Shown piece after piece: positions 14,540 through 23,019 of a DNA stretch of 24,931 nt. Within the stretch, counting starts at the first letter, position 1, and the number at the start of each line of letters is the position of its first letter. The DNA is from CAXPZW01 sp049594615. Its GTDB lineage: Bacteria; Bacteroidota; Bacteroidia; Flavobacteriales_D; Sanyastnellaceae. Under the pieces are notes generated by a model that searched no databases, was not told the DNA's origin, and was given only the letters and a program-made list of their open reading frames with translations. The translations under genes and the position numbers were made by a program. The stretch spans positions 1 through 24,931 of the forward strand of contig JBMYJR010000045.1 in the NCBI GenBank assembly GCA_049594615.1, in the 5' to 3' direction.

Positions 14540-15529
14540 ATGAATCGGCGACAGACCCTGTTTGCAACCGCACTTGTTTTACTGACCTGCCTGGCCTTTT
14601 TGGGCTGCGAGAAGGAAATCACGGTAGACCTGCCTACCGTGGAAGAAAAAGTGGTAATCGAAGGCACCATCGAACCCGGCCAGCCGCCGATCATCCTGCT
14701 TTCCACCAGCCAAGGCTACTTTGAGCCCACCGACTTGACCTCGTTGGAAAGCCTCTACCTCAAAGGAGCTACCTGCACGCTCTCCAACGGCACAACCACG
14801 GTTGAACTCGACGAAATCTGCGCTTCCGAATTGCCCGAAGAACTCTTGGAAGAAGTGGCCGGCATCCTCGGCTTTCCACCAGAAGTGCTGGCCGAAGTGG
14901 ACCTGTGTGCTTACACCAGCCTGTTCAACACCGACATCTGGGGCGAAGAAGGCGTCTCCTACGAGCTCACCGTCGAATACGAAGACCATTACCTCACCGC
15001 GTCCACCAAAATCAACGAGGTGGTGGACTTGGATTCGACCTGGTTTGAGCTGGCTGGCAACAGCGACTCCCTTGGGTTCCTGCACGCCATGCTGACCGAC
15101 CCCGATACCATCGGCAACGCCTACCGTTGGTTTGCCCAGCGCATCAACCAATACGAGCCCTGGAGCGAAAACGCTGGCCAGATCAAAGATGCGGGCATGA
15201 TTGCTCCGCTAGGTTCGGTGGGGGATGACGAGTTCTTCAACGGCCTTAGCTTTGAGTTCGCATACTTCCGCGGGGTGTCTCTGGGATCTGATAAGGAAGA
15301 CGACTTCAACGAAGAACGCGGCTTTTACAAAGTAGGAGACACTGTGGCCGTGCGCGGTTGCGTGATCGATTACGACGCCTTCCTGCACATTTATGCCGTG
15401 GAAAGCCAAGTGGCCAACCAAGGCAGCCCATTTGCGGTACCCGCCAACATCCCCACCAACGTGCAAGGCGGACTTGGCGCGTTTGTTGGGTACGGCGTGT
15501 TCAACGACACGATCATCTGCCAGCCCTAA
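14540..15529 (+). CDS. DUF4249-family lipoprotein without an adjacent receptor
   Basis: This 329-residue protein has a type II signal peptide with lipobox F-L-G-C (Cys23), followed by E-K-E-I-T-V-D-L-P, the usual DUF4249 start (C-x-K-x-I). The rest is a beta-rich domain (V-V-I-E-G-T-I, then T-C-T-L-S-N-G) that ends in I-I-C-Q-P. DUF4249 proteins normally follow a TonB-dependent receptor gene and are thought to be its outer-membrane partner. Here the neighbours are leucine dehydrogenase and a DUF4139 protein instead. An insert of Glu/Leu-rich helix (residues 93-118) looks specific to this copy. The open frame runs back to 14237, but only the ATG at 14540 gives a signal peptide. Confidence 0.82.
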   Translation: MNRRQTLFATALVLLTCLAFLGCEKEITVDLPTVEEKVVIEGTIEPGQPPIILLSTSQGYFEPTDLTSLESLYLKGATCTLSNGTTTVELDEICASELPEELLEEVAGILGFPPEVLAEVDLCAYTSLFNTDIWGEEGVSYELTVEYEDHYLTASTKINEVVDLDSTWFELAGNSDSLGFLHAMLTDPDTIGNAYRWFAQRINQYEPWSENAGQIKDAGMIAPLGSVGDDEFFNGLSFEFAYFRGVSLGSDKEDDFNEERGFYKVGDTVAVRGCVIDYDAFLHIYAVESQVANQGSPFAVPANIPTNVQGGLGAFVGYGVFNDTIICQP

Positions 15530-15554
15530 CGGCAGGTGTGGATTTGAGAAATTC

Positions 15555-15571
15555 CCGCATCTTGGATGCGG
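15555..15571 (+). other. Short hairpin over the first candidate start of the DUF4139 gene
   Basis: CCGCATC, loop TTG, GATGCGG: a perfect 7-bp stem that would hold the upstream ATG (15566) in RNA. No T tract follows, so it is not a terminator. It makes the ATG at 15590 the likelier start, or could modulate initiation. Confidence 0.3.
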
Positions 15572-15589
15572 ATCAACCTATTTGCCTGT

Positions 15590-17236
15590 ATGCGCATTTC
15601 CCTGCTCGCCTTTGCTGTGCTGCTTTGCACCGCGCTCTCGGCCCAAACCCCGGTCGGCAGCTCTGAAATCACTGATGTAACGGTCTTTTTGAGTGGCGCT
15701 CAAGTCACCCGTCAGGTGCGCGTGCCTCTGAACGCAGGGGAGAACAAGCTCCGTATCACCGGACTCACCCGATATGTGCGCAGCAACAGTGTGCAGGTCA
15801 CGGGCAACCCCAATTACGTGATCCAGTCGGTCAAGCATGAGCTCAACTACTTGGACAACATCGAGACCAACGAACGCGTGCTCATGCTCGAGCAGGAGCG
15901 CGAAGAATTGATGTGGAAGCGTTCGCTGCGCCAGAGCCTGCGTCAAGTCTACGAGCAGGAAAAGGACCTGATCCTGCAAAACAAAAAGATCAGCGGCAGC
16001 GACGACGTCCTGCTCGCCGAAGACATCGAAGAAGTGGCCGACTTCTTCCGCGAGCGGCTCACCGAAATCGAATACAAGCTCGCCGAGATTTCACAAGAAG
16101 AAAACCAGATCAACCACGATATCAATGAGGTTAACCGCGAATTGGAAAAACTCGGTCGCAACACCAAGTTGGTTTCCTCCTTTGTGGACGTGGTGCTTGA
16201 TGCTTCAAAGGCAGGAAACATGCTCGTGGAGGTGAGCTATATGGTCAACGCCGCTGCCTGGGTACCCGCCTACGACGTGCGTGCCAAGGACGTAGACAGC
16301 CCGCTGGACCTGGTGTACAACGGTCGTGTCATCCAATACACCGAAGTGGACTGGAGCGACGTCAACCTCACCCTCTCTACCGGAAATCCCGCTGCAGGTG
16401 GCGTTGCGCCCGAGCTTAACCCTTGGTACCTGTACTTGCAGGAGCTGCAGGCCTACAAGGCCAAGCGCCAGAGCTCGTACAATCAGCAGGTTTACGCCAA
16501 TCAAGCCAGTGGCTACGAGGACGAAGAAAGACGTGCCGATGAACCGGCGGCGTTGTACTACAGCAACCCTTTGATCGATAAAGCAGAGGCCGGTAACGCC
16601 TCCATGTCCGTCTCCGCAGTGACCAACACCCTCACCACTGAGTTCGAAATTCCGGTCAAATACGACATCCCTGCCGACAACCAGTACTACGATGTGGAAA
16701 TGCGCCGCATCACCCTCAACAGCTACTACGAGCACTACGCCGTGCCCAAGCTGGACAAGGACGCCTTCCTGCTGGCGGGCGTGACCGAGTGGGAGCAATA
16801 CGCACTGCTGCCCGGGGTGTCCAACATATACTTCCAGGGCACCTACGTAGGAGAGGGCTTCATCGACCCCGCTGTGACCGGCGATACCCTCCAGATTTCC
16901 CTCGGTCGCGACAAGAGCGTGCCCATCAAGCGCGAGACGGTGACCGACCTCTGCAAAACCACCACCTTCGGCGGCAAGAAGACCACCACCAAGGCTTTCC
17001 GCATCGAAACCCGCAACAACAAATCGGTACCGGTGACCTTGACCGTAGAAGACCAAGTGCCGCTCACCAGCGACAACAGCATCGAAGTCAGCGTAGAAGA
17101 ACTCTCCGGCGCAGATTACGACGAGGAATCAGGCCTGGTCACCTGGACCTTCACCCTCCAACCGGGCGAAACGCGTACGTTGGATCTGCGGTTTGTGGTC
17201 AAGTACCCCAAAAAGAAGGTCATCGACGGCTTGTAA
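15590..17236 (+). CDS. DUF4139 / mucoidy-inhibitor (MuiA)-type exported protein
   Basis: This 548-residue protein begins with a signal peptide (M-R-I-S-L-L-A-F-A-V-L-L, cleaved after L-S-A-Q). A DUF4140-like N-terminal domain follows (residues about 27-120; I-T-D-V-T-V-F-L-S-G-A-Q-V-T). A long helical coiled coil at about 95-195 is rich in Glu, Lys and Arg. The DUF4139 domain (about 205-545) has V-S-Y-M-V-N-A-A-A-W-V-P-A-Y-D-V-R near its start and ends L-Q-P-G-E-T-R-T-L-D-L-R-F-V-V-K-Y-P-K. The family is named after a mucoidy inhibitor, but its biochemistry is unknown. An in-frame ATG at 15566 would add eight residues; the second gives the cleaner signal peptide. A Tyr/Gln-rich linker (near residues 280-325) interrupts the domain. 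Confidence 0.88.
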   Translation: MRISLLAFAVLLCTALSAQTPVGSSEITDVTVFLSGAQVTRQVRVPLNAGENKLRITGLTRYVRSNSVQVTGNPNYVIQSVKHELNYLDNIETNERVLMLEQEREELMWKRSLRQSLRQVYEQEKDLILQNKKISGSDDVLLAEDIEEVADFFRERLTEIEYKLAEISQEENQINHDINEVNRELEKLGRNTKLVSSFVDVVLDASKAGNMLVEVSYMVNAAAWVPAYDVRAKDVDSPLDLVYNGRVIQYTEVDWSDVNLTLSTGNPAAGGVAPELNPWYLYLQELQAYKAKRQSSYNQQVYANQASGYEDEERRADEPAALYYSNPLIDKAEAGNASMSVSAVTNTLTTEFEIPVKYDIPADNQYYDVEMRRITLNSYYEHYAVPKLDKDAFLLAGVTEWEQYALLPGVSNIYFQGTYVGEGFIDPAVTGDTLQISLGRDKSVPIKRETVTDLCKTTTFGGKKTTTKAFRIETRNNKSVPVTLTVEDQVPLTSDNSIEVSVEELSGADYDEESGLVTWTFTLQPGETRTLDLRFVVKYPKKKVIDGL

Positions 17237-17275
17237 GCCTGATCTGCAGAAAACGCGTCAAGTGTAGGTTGTCGC

Positions 17276-17293
17276 AAGGGCTGTTCCCTTTTT
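17276..17293 (+). terminator. Weak hairpin downstream of the DUF4139 gene
   Basis: AAGGG, loop CTGTT, CCCTT, then TTT. The 5-bp stem is short and T-poor, so attenuation rather than full termination is the most I would claim. Confidence 0.25.
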
Positions 17294-17322
17294 GGGGGAG
17301 GTGCATTGAACTGGAAAACAAC

Positions 17323-17853
17323 ATGCACAACCTTCTTCGTCTTTCCGGTTCGGCCTTTGTGGCCAGTTCACTGTTCAAGATTTTGCATTGGCCTGGTGCC
17401 TCCATGTTGCTATTGGTCGCTTGGGTTTTAGCTGTGGTATACTTCTCAGCCAAGCTGGCCGTCACGCGTCCCATTTCGTCTTTGGCGCTGACCCAATGGG
17501 GCATGCTCACCTTTGGGGCGACCGGGTGGGTGTTCAAGTTCATGCACTGGCCCGGGGCTTCGTTGTTACAGCTCATGGCGTTGGTTGGAGTGGTAGGATT
17601 CGCAGCGTTGGGCGGGGCCACACAAATGGCAAAAGCCCTTGAGGCGTCCAAGCAACGCAGCTCTGCGTTGACCCTAGGGTTGTTTGGTCTGGGGACTGCG
17701 TTCACCGTGCTGGGTAGCGTGTTCAAGCTGCAACATTGGCCGTTGGCATCGGTGCTGCTTATGGCAGGGGCTGTGATGTGGATGGCTTGGTTGTGGGCCG
17801 GTGCATTTCCGCGTAGAGATGTGCACCTAGAAGTTCTTGATGACCAGGTGTGA
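17323..17853 (+). CDS. Small polytopic membrane protein with three GldL-like HWP motifs
   Basis: This 176-residue protein is almost entirely hydrophobic, with about five or six membrane helices. The same motif occurs three times: F-K-I-L-H-W-P-G-A-S (18-27), F-K-F-M-H-W-P-G-A-S (71-80) and F-K-L-Q-H-W-P-L-A-S (134-143). Each sits between two hydrophobic stretches, so the protein looks like three copies of a two-helix hairpin. The F-K-I-L-H segment is known from the membrane part of gliding-motility protein GldL, but the cytoplasmic domain of GldL is missing and no gldK, gldM or gldN gene is nearby. The Lys-His pair in the membrane suggests ion or proton handling, which is inference. Its stop overlaps a possible GTG of the next frame. 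Confidence 0.72.
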   Translation: MHNLLRLSGSAFVASSLFKILHWPGASMLLLVAWVLAVVYFSAKLAVTRPISSLALTQWGMLTFGATGWVFKFMHWPGASLLQLMALVGVVGFAALGGATQMAKALEASKQRSSALTLGLFGLGTAFTVLGSVFKLQHWPLASVLLMAGAVMWMAWLWAGAFPRRDVHLEVLDDQV

Positions 17854-17877
17854 GCAATTTGAGAAGAACACACGCCG

Positions 17878-17891
17878 TTGCTTTAAAGCAA
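17878..17891. promoter_or_regulatory. Perfect 14-bp palindrome before the lipoprotein gene
   Basis: TTGCTTTAAAGCAA is a perfect dyad ending 21 bases before the ATG at 17913. Its first TTG lies 19 bases before TAATCTCG (17900-17907), a poor -7 match with two mismatches. It could be a regulator site over a promoter. Confidence 0.3.
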
Positions 17892-17912
17892 GGAACTTTT
17901 AATCTCGAAACC

Positions 17913-19400
17913 ATGAATCCTCCCTCCCGAATGCTTGCCCAAATGCGTTGGACAACGCTGTGTGTATGCGCCCTTTGCTTGGTGGCCTGTGAACCCGCCC
18001 CCCTCGCTGATGTCGAAGCTACTAACACCACCACGGCGCAGGCACAGCTCCAAAGCACCGATGCTTGTCTGCAACGCGACTTAGGTGCGCCCGCCGAAAC
18101 CCGGCAAGTCACCTTGGGTCAAGCCCAAACCGTGCGCTTCAGCAAAGGCACTGAAGTACACGTGCCGTTCAATGCGTTTGTGTTTGAAGACGGTACCGCC
18201 CCAGTAGGTCCGGTTGAACTTCGTGTCAAAGAGTGTTACACTCTGGCCGATTTCCTGTCTCAAGGGCTCCACACCCAAAGCGGCGAATCGCTGTTGGAAT
18301 CGGGAGGCACTATCCATGTTTCCGCGTTCAGCAACGGGCAAGAATTGCACCTGCGTGACGGGGTGGAGTTGGGGCTGAATTTTGCTTCAGCGGCCGCTTC
18401 CTATGCCAACATGCAGACCTTTTACGGCGTTGAAGACTCGGACGGCAGCTTGGACTGGATTCCCGCCGAAGGCAATCCGCGGCCCGGGCGCGTGAACCAA
18501 ACCCAAGCGTACCGAAGCCTTGGTGCGCGCATGGCGCCGGACCTGATGAACCTCGACAGCACGCTGCTCACCCCGGAGTTGTACGACAGCCGTTTGCACG
18601 TGGGGCGTTACATGTCGAAGTACGAGGATTATCCCACGCATTGGGCGCTGCAGGGCACCACGCTCACGTTCAACCAAGAGTTTGACCGCTTGGCCGCAGA
18701 GGTGGACCTGGGAACTGCCACAGTCTGCCAGACCATCTCCGATTTGCGTGGCGGTGTGTGCGGGGTGGATTGTGAGATTACCTTCAACGCAGAAGGTGCC
18801 ATCAGCGAAGTTCACTTTGAGTCCAACGACTTGCCGCTGTATGAGTTGGCGGTGCGCGAAGTGCTCAAGAAAATGCCCCGCCTAGACATGCGCCGTATGC
18901 CCAACATCAAGGCGCGAACGACCTATGAGTTTGGCTTTACCACTTGGAAAATTTTGAACGAGGAGATGTACCGCGAAGCCTTTGCCGCCAAGCACGGCAT
19001 CAACCGTTACGAGACGCTGACCACTGCTTCGGTGAGCGATGTCAAGCGCTACATGCTGCGCACCGGGCGTTTGGGATGGATCAATTGTGACCGCTTCTAT
19101 AGCATACCGGAAGAGCAAAAGACCGACTTGATCGTGACCTCAGCCCAACCGGACGTACGTCTGTTGCTGGCCTTCAAGGACTTCAACGGTGTCATGGCGC
19201 CCGAGCAAGTCAACAACCGTTCGGTGTTTGGTAACGTGCCCGAAAACGAGCGCGTTACCCTCTACGGCATCCGCTACAGCGAAAACGGCCCCGAGGTGGC
19301 TTCCATGGAGTTCAACATCGACGGTGAGCCTGTGGCCCTTGATTCGTTCAAGCCGGTGACCCTGGCTGAGCTCGATGAAATGATGGGCGTGCGCATGTGA
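17913..19400 (+). CDS. Lipoprotein with a conserved Bacteroidota beta domain and a possible TonB-C-like segment
   Basis: The encoded lipoprotein has 495 residues from the ATG at 17913; a GTG frame reaches 17850 but would bury the signal peptide. The lipobox is L-V-A-C (Cys26), then a Thr/Ala/Gln-rich linker. Residues about 70-157 form a beta domain with K-G-T-E-V-H-V-P and L-H-T-Q-S-G-E-S-L-L-E-S-G-G, a pattern I associate with uncharacterised Bacteroidota lipoproteins. Residues about 286-345 (I-T-F-N-A-E-G-A-I-S-E-V, then A-V-R-E-V-L-K-K-M-P) resemble the TonB C-terminal fold without its usual tail. The C-terminus has another beta-rich stretch. No function is assigned. A strong terminator follows, so it closes its transcription unit. 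Confidence 0.78.
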   Translation: MNPPSRMLAQMRWTTLCVCALCLVACEPAPLADVEATNTTTAQAQLQSTDACLQRDLGAPAETRQVTLGQAQTVRFSKGTEVHVPFNAFVFEDGTAPVGPVELRVKECYTLADFLSQGLHTQSGESLLESGGTIHVSAFSNGQELHLRDGVELGLNFASAAASYANMQTFYGVEDSDGSLDWIPAEGNPRPGRVNQTQAYRSLGARMAPDLMNLDSTLLTPELYDSRLHVGRYMSKYEDYPTHWALQGTTLTFNQEFDRLAAEVDLGTATVCQTISDLRGGVCGVDCEITFNAEGAISEVHFESNDLPLYELAVREVLKKMPRLDMRRMPNIKARTTYEFGFTTWKILNEEMYREAFAAKHGINRYETLTTASVSDVKRYMLRTGRLGWINCDRFYSIPEEQKTDLIVTSAQPDVRLLLAFKDFNGVMAPEQVNNRSVFGNVPENERVTLYGIRYSENGPEVASMEFNIDGEPVALDSFKPVTLAELDEMMGVRM

Positions 19401-19436
19401 CCGACCGTTTCTCACAGACCGTAAAAATCGAACCAT

Positions 19437-19463
19437 GCCCGGCCTCCCTGCCGGGCTTTTTTT
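19437..19463 (+). terminator. Intrinsic terminator after the lipoprotein gene
   Basis: GCCCGGC (19437-19443), loop CTCCCT, GCCGGGC (19450-19456), then seven T. It isolates the receptor operon that begins about 100 bases downstream. Confidence 0.92.
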
Positions 19464-19566
19464 CATGCCCAGGTTAAGGATTACAGGATTGTGGAAAATT
19501 TTTGTCGTTTGAAGTAACAATCGACTTTGTTCGCGCGTCCTACTGGCACCAAACGTAACCGTCGAT

Positions 19567-21912
19567 TTGAAAATCTTGAACTGCACATTTACCGCCCCGC
19601 GAATGTGGATGTTGTGCGCCGCACTTGCTGCATCACCCGAGCTTTTGGCCCAATCCAAAGGCACCATCTCCGGCACCGTGTCCGACGCGTCATCTGGAGA
19701 AACCCTCATTGGCGCCGCCGTGTACATTCCTGGTACAGACTACGGCACCGTCACCAATATTTACGGCTTCTTTTCGCTGACAATACCGCAAGGCAATCAC
19801 ACCGTTGAGGTCAGCTACATGGGCTTCAAAACCTACAGCCAAAAGGTGGCTTTGCAGGAGTCGGCCAAACTGGAGGTCAAGCTTGAGACTGGTGGGATTG
19901 AGATGGGAGAGGCCATCGTTCAAGGCGCCACCGCGGCTGAGGCCCATGTAAATGACGTGCAAATGTCTTCAGTGAAAATGCAGATGGACCAGATCCGCCG
20001 CATCCCGGCCTTCATGGGCGAGGTAGACGTGATCAAGGCCATCCAACTCCTGCCCGGGGTCATGGCTGCAGGCGAGGGGAGCAGTGGCTTCCACGTGCGC
20101 GGAGGGGCTGTGGATCAAAACTTGACCCTGCTCGATGAGTCGCCGGTGTACAACGCGAGCCACTTGCTCGGATTCTTCTCGGTGTTCAACTCCAACGCCA
20201 TCAAGGAGTTGGAGCTTTACAAAGGCGGCATCCCTGCTCGTTACGGCGGGCGCTTGGCCTCGGTTCTGGACATCCGCATGAAAGAGGGCAACAACCAGCG
20301 TTGGGGCGCCGAGGGCGGCATCGGTACTGTTTCTTCCCGCCTCATGGTGGAAGGGCCCATCCAAAAGGACAGAGGATCATTGCTCTTTGCCGGACGACGC
20401 ACATATGCGGATGTGTTCCTCCTTTTGTCAAAGGACCAGGACGCACGCAACAGCCGCCTGTACTTCTATGACTTCAACTGGAAGGGCAACTACCGCTTGA
20501 ACGACAACAACCGTTTTTTCATCTCGGGCTACACCGGCCGGGATGTGTTTGGGTTTGGAAACCAGTTTGAGTTCAGCTGGGGCAACACCACCACCACCGC
20601 CCGCTGGAACCACATCTACCACGACAAGCTCTTCTCCAACCTCACCCTGACTTACTCGGATTACGACTACCGCTTGGCCGATACCGGCGAGTTTGGCTTC
20701 CTGTGGGAATCGGACATCACCGACCTCACCGGTAAGCTGGATTACACCTACTACTTCAATCCGGCCAACACCATCGAGTTTGGCGCCTCGGCCACGTACC
20801 GGGATTTGAACCCCGGATTTGCCCGTGCCAACGCCGGGGAGGATACCTTCGAAATCACCATGGACCCCACCAAGTCCATGGAATACGGCGCATACGTCAG
20901 CAACGAGCACCAAATCACCGACCAACTATCGGCGGTGTACGGCGTGCGCTACTCTATGCTGCAGAACGTGGCCGACGGCACGGTGTACTCGTTTGACGAC
21001 GCCTACAACGTGACCGACACCACCTCGCATACCAAGGGCGTGTACCAGACTTACGGCGGCTTTGAACCGCGGGTAGGGGTGAACTACAAACTCAACAACA
21101 AAAGCGCCATCAAGGCCAGCTACAACCGCACCCGCCAATACGTGCAAATGGCCACCAACACCACCAGTGCCTCGCCGCTCGATGTGTGGTTCAGCGCCAG
21201 CCCCAACGTGCAGCCCCAGATCGCGGACCAATGGGCCATCGGCTACTTCCGCAACCTGTTCGACGACCAGGTGGAGTTCAGCGTGGAGGCCTACTACAAG
21301 GACATGCAAAACACCATTGACTTTGCCAACCACGCGCAGCTGCTGCTGAACCCGCTGTTGGAAGGCGAGTTGCGCTTTGGAGATTCCCGCGCGTACGGAT
21401 TGGAGTTCTTGTTCCGCAAGCAAGTGGGCAAGCTGTCTGGAATGGCTAGCTACACCTTGTCACGAGCTGAGCGCTTGATTCCCGAAATCTCGGACGACTG
21501 GTACGCCAGCGCCTACGACCGCACCCACGACGTGAGCATCGTACTCAGCTACGAACTCAACGACCGCTGGATGTTTGGCGCCAACTGGGTGTACCAAACC
21601 GGCAGCGCCGTCACCTTCCCAACCGGCCGTTTTGAATACTTCGGAGAGCTGGTGCCGGTCTACTCCGACCGCAACGCCGAGCGCATGCCACATTACCACC
21701 GCTTGGACCTCAGCGCCACCCTCAGCCCCAAGAAGAACGAAGAACGCGAATGGCACGGCGAATGGGTGTTCAGCGTTTACAACGCCTACAACCGCCACAA
21801 CGCGTACGCCATTAACTTTGTACAAGACCAGGACAACCCCGGCGAAACTTACGCCGAGATGACCTACTTGCTCCCGGTGATTCCTGCAGTGACTTACAAC
21901 TTCAAATTCTGA
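19567..21912 (+). CDS. TonB-dependent outer-membrane receptor with carboxypeptidase-regulatory-like N-terminal domain
   Basis: The open frame encodes 781 residues from a TTG; the first ATG (19603) would give 769 but a shorter signal peptide, so the start is uncertain. After the signal peptide (ends L-L-A-Q), residues about 32-107 are the CarboxypepD_reg-like domain (G-T-I-S-G-T-V-S-D-A-S-S-G-E-T). The plug (about 134-240) has F-H-V-R-G-G-A-V-D-Q-N-L-T-L-L-D and G-G-I-P-A-R-Y-G-G-R-L. The remainder is a 22-strand-type barrel ending in F-K-F. There is no SusD gene; the DUF4249 lipoprotein gene starts 2 bases after the stop, so the two are co-translated. This receptor/DUF4249 pair is widespread in Bacteroidota, with unknown substrate. 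A poor -7 box (AATTTTTG, 19497-19504) precedes it. Confidence 0.93.
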   Translation: MKILNCTFTAPRMWMLCAALAASPELLAQSKGTISGTVSDASSGETLIGAAVYIPGTDYGTVTNIYGFFSLTIPQGNHTVEVSYMGFKTYSQKVALQESAKLEVKLETGGIEMGEAIVQGATAAEAHVNDVQMSSVKMQMDQIRRIPAFMGEVDVIKAIQLLPGVMAAGEGSSGFHVRGGAVDQNLTLLDESPVYNASHLLGFFSVFNSNAIKELELYKGGIPARYGGRLASVLDIRMKEGNNQRWGAEGGIGTVSSRLMVEGPIQKDRGSLLFAGRRTYADVFLLLSKDQDARNSRLYFYDFNWKGNYRLNDNNRFFISGYTGRDVFGFGNQFEFSWGNTTTTARWNHIYHDKLFSNLTLTYSDYDYRLADTGEFGFLWESDITDLTGKLDYTYYFNPANTIEFGASATYRDLNPGFARANAGEDTFEITMDPTKSMEYGAYVSNEHQITDQLSAVYGVRYSMLQNVADGTVYSFDDAYNVTDTTSHTKGVYQTYGGFEPRVGVNYKLNNKSAIKASYNRTRQYVQMATNTTSASPLDVWFSASPNVQPQIADQWAIGYFRNLFDDQVEFSVEAYYKDMQNTIDFANHAQLLLNPLLEGELRFGDSRAYGLEFLFRKQVGKLSGMASYTLSRAERLIPEISDDWYASAYDRTHDVSIVLSYELNDRWMFGANWVYQTGSAVTFPTGRFEYFGELVPVYSDRNAERMPHYHRLDLSATLSPKKNEEREWHGEWVFSVYNAYNRHNAYAINFVQDQDNPGETYAEMTYLLPVIPAVTYNFKF

Positions 21913-21914
21913 CC

Positions 21915-22751
21915 ATGAAAGCCCTTCGCCATATCCTTCCAGTGTGTGTGGTGCTCGCTGCGTTCAGCTGCACCAAACGCATTGAACTCGAACTCAACGA
22001 CGACAACAACCGTCGGCTGGTGGTGGATGCCTGGTTCACCAGCATCAATAAACAACACGAGGTCCGCCTGACCGAAACCACCAGCTACTACGCTACGGAA
22101 GAAGCACCAAAAGTGTCTGGTGCGGTGGTGAAAATCACCGGTCCAGACGTGAACGAAACCCTCATCGAGGAGGCACCCGGCGTGTACCGCACCTCCAGCA
22201 TCGCGGGCACCATCGGCAATACCTACACGCTCACCATCGAGCACGACGGCGAAACTTACGAGGCCAGCGGCTTCATGCGCGATTGCGCGCCCATCGATGC
22301 AGTCACGGTGGAATTTGAAGAAGTCGAAGAAGAAGAAGAGGTGGATGTCGACGGATGGTACGTGGTCTACATCAACACCCAAGAGCTTCCAGGTCTGGGC
22401 GACGATTACATGTGGCTCACCTACATCAACGGCGAACCCTTGCGCGATACTTTGAGCGAAATTTTCTTTGTCACCGACCAGTTCTACGACGGCATCTACA
22501 TCGAAGAAGCCGACATCGAATACCTCGAGTCACCGGGCGAAGCATCGGCCGGGGACGTGTTGCGTATCGAACAGCTCAACATCGGCCGCGCCGGCTTTGA
22601 AGTGCTCAACGGCATCATGAACGAAACCCAATGGAATGGCGGGCTCTTTGACGCTCCGCCCGCAAACGTGGCCACCAATATCAGCGGCGGTGCGCTGGGC
22701 TTCTTTGGCGTGGCCGGCGCGCAAGACATCGCATTCACCATTCCGGAATAG
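21915..22751 (+). CDS. DUF4249 lipoprotein, partner of the TonB-dependent receptor
   Basis: This 278-residue protein has lipobox A-F-S-C (Cys19) followed by T-K-R-I-E-L-E-L, the standard DUF4249 beginning. Its beta domain contains L-V-V-D-A-W-F-T, V-S-G-A-V-V-K-I-T-G and Y-T-L-T-I-E-H-D-G-E-T-Y. A strongly acidic run (residues about 135-148, mostly Glu and Asp) sits in the middle. It probably works at the outer membrane with the receptor encoded 2 bases upstream, perhaps as a lid or substrate-binding partner; that role is inferred from gene pairing. It is clearly shorter than the orphan DUF4249 at 14540 and lacks that copy's helical insert. Confidence 0.88.
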   Translation: MKALRHILPVCVVLAAFSCTKRIELELNDDNNRRLVVDAWFTSINKQHEVRLTETTSYYATEEAPKVSGAVVKITGPDVNETLIEEAPGVYRTSSIAGTIGNTYTLTIEHDGETYEASGFMRDCAPIDAVTVEFEEVEEEEEVDVDGWYVVYINTQELPGLGDDYMWLTYINGEPLRDTLSEIFFVTDQFYDGIYIEEADIEYLESPGEASAGDVLRIEQLNIGRAGFEVLNGIMNETQWNGGLFDAPPANVATNISGGALGFFGVAGAQDIAFTIPE

Positions 22752-22772
22752 GTGTCCCGTATTGAAATGCAA

Positions 22773-22807
22773 AAGGCGCATTGGAAGGGAAAAATGACAT
22801 GCGCCTT
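22773..22807 (+). terminator. Inverted repeat downstream of the receptor operon
   Basis: AAGGCGCAT (22773-22781) and ATGCGCCTT (22799-22807) form a perfect 9-bp stem around a 17-base loop. There is no T tract, so it is a weak terminator or an mRNA 3'-end stabiliser. Confidence 0.4.
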
Positions 22808-23019
22808 GTTCAGACTCATGCGTTGTTGCCAGCGGTAGCCGGCGCCCAAATTGGCAATGTACTCGTCCATAAAATTCGTGCCCATGGATTTGAGGAGGAT
22901 GCGCTCTACTAGGAGCAAGGCCCGGTCTAACCGCCCGTGTGGATGGTACTCAAAAGCTGCCAAGATGGCGCTTGGTGTTCTACACGGCCGTGTGTCCTAT
23001 CCCGGGGCGTAAGGGCTGA
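22808..23019. other. Convergent intergenic region without a recognisable gene
   Basis: This lies between the receptor operon (+) and the metal regulator (-). A minus-strand frame of 155 codons (22963-22496) crosses it and runs into the DUF4249 gene; it includes M-G-T-N-F-M-D-E-Y-I-A-N-L-G-A-G-Y-R-W, which I do not recognise. I see no RNA gene, tRNA or repeat here. Confidence 0.4.

Noticed and set aside
22496..22963. Minus-strand 155-codon frame across the convergent gap into the DUF4249 gene
   Set aside because: Its second half is the complement of a confident coding gene. The intergenic half shows no family features and no upstream ribosome site.
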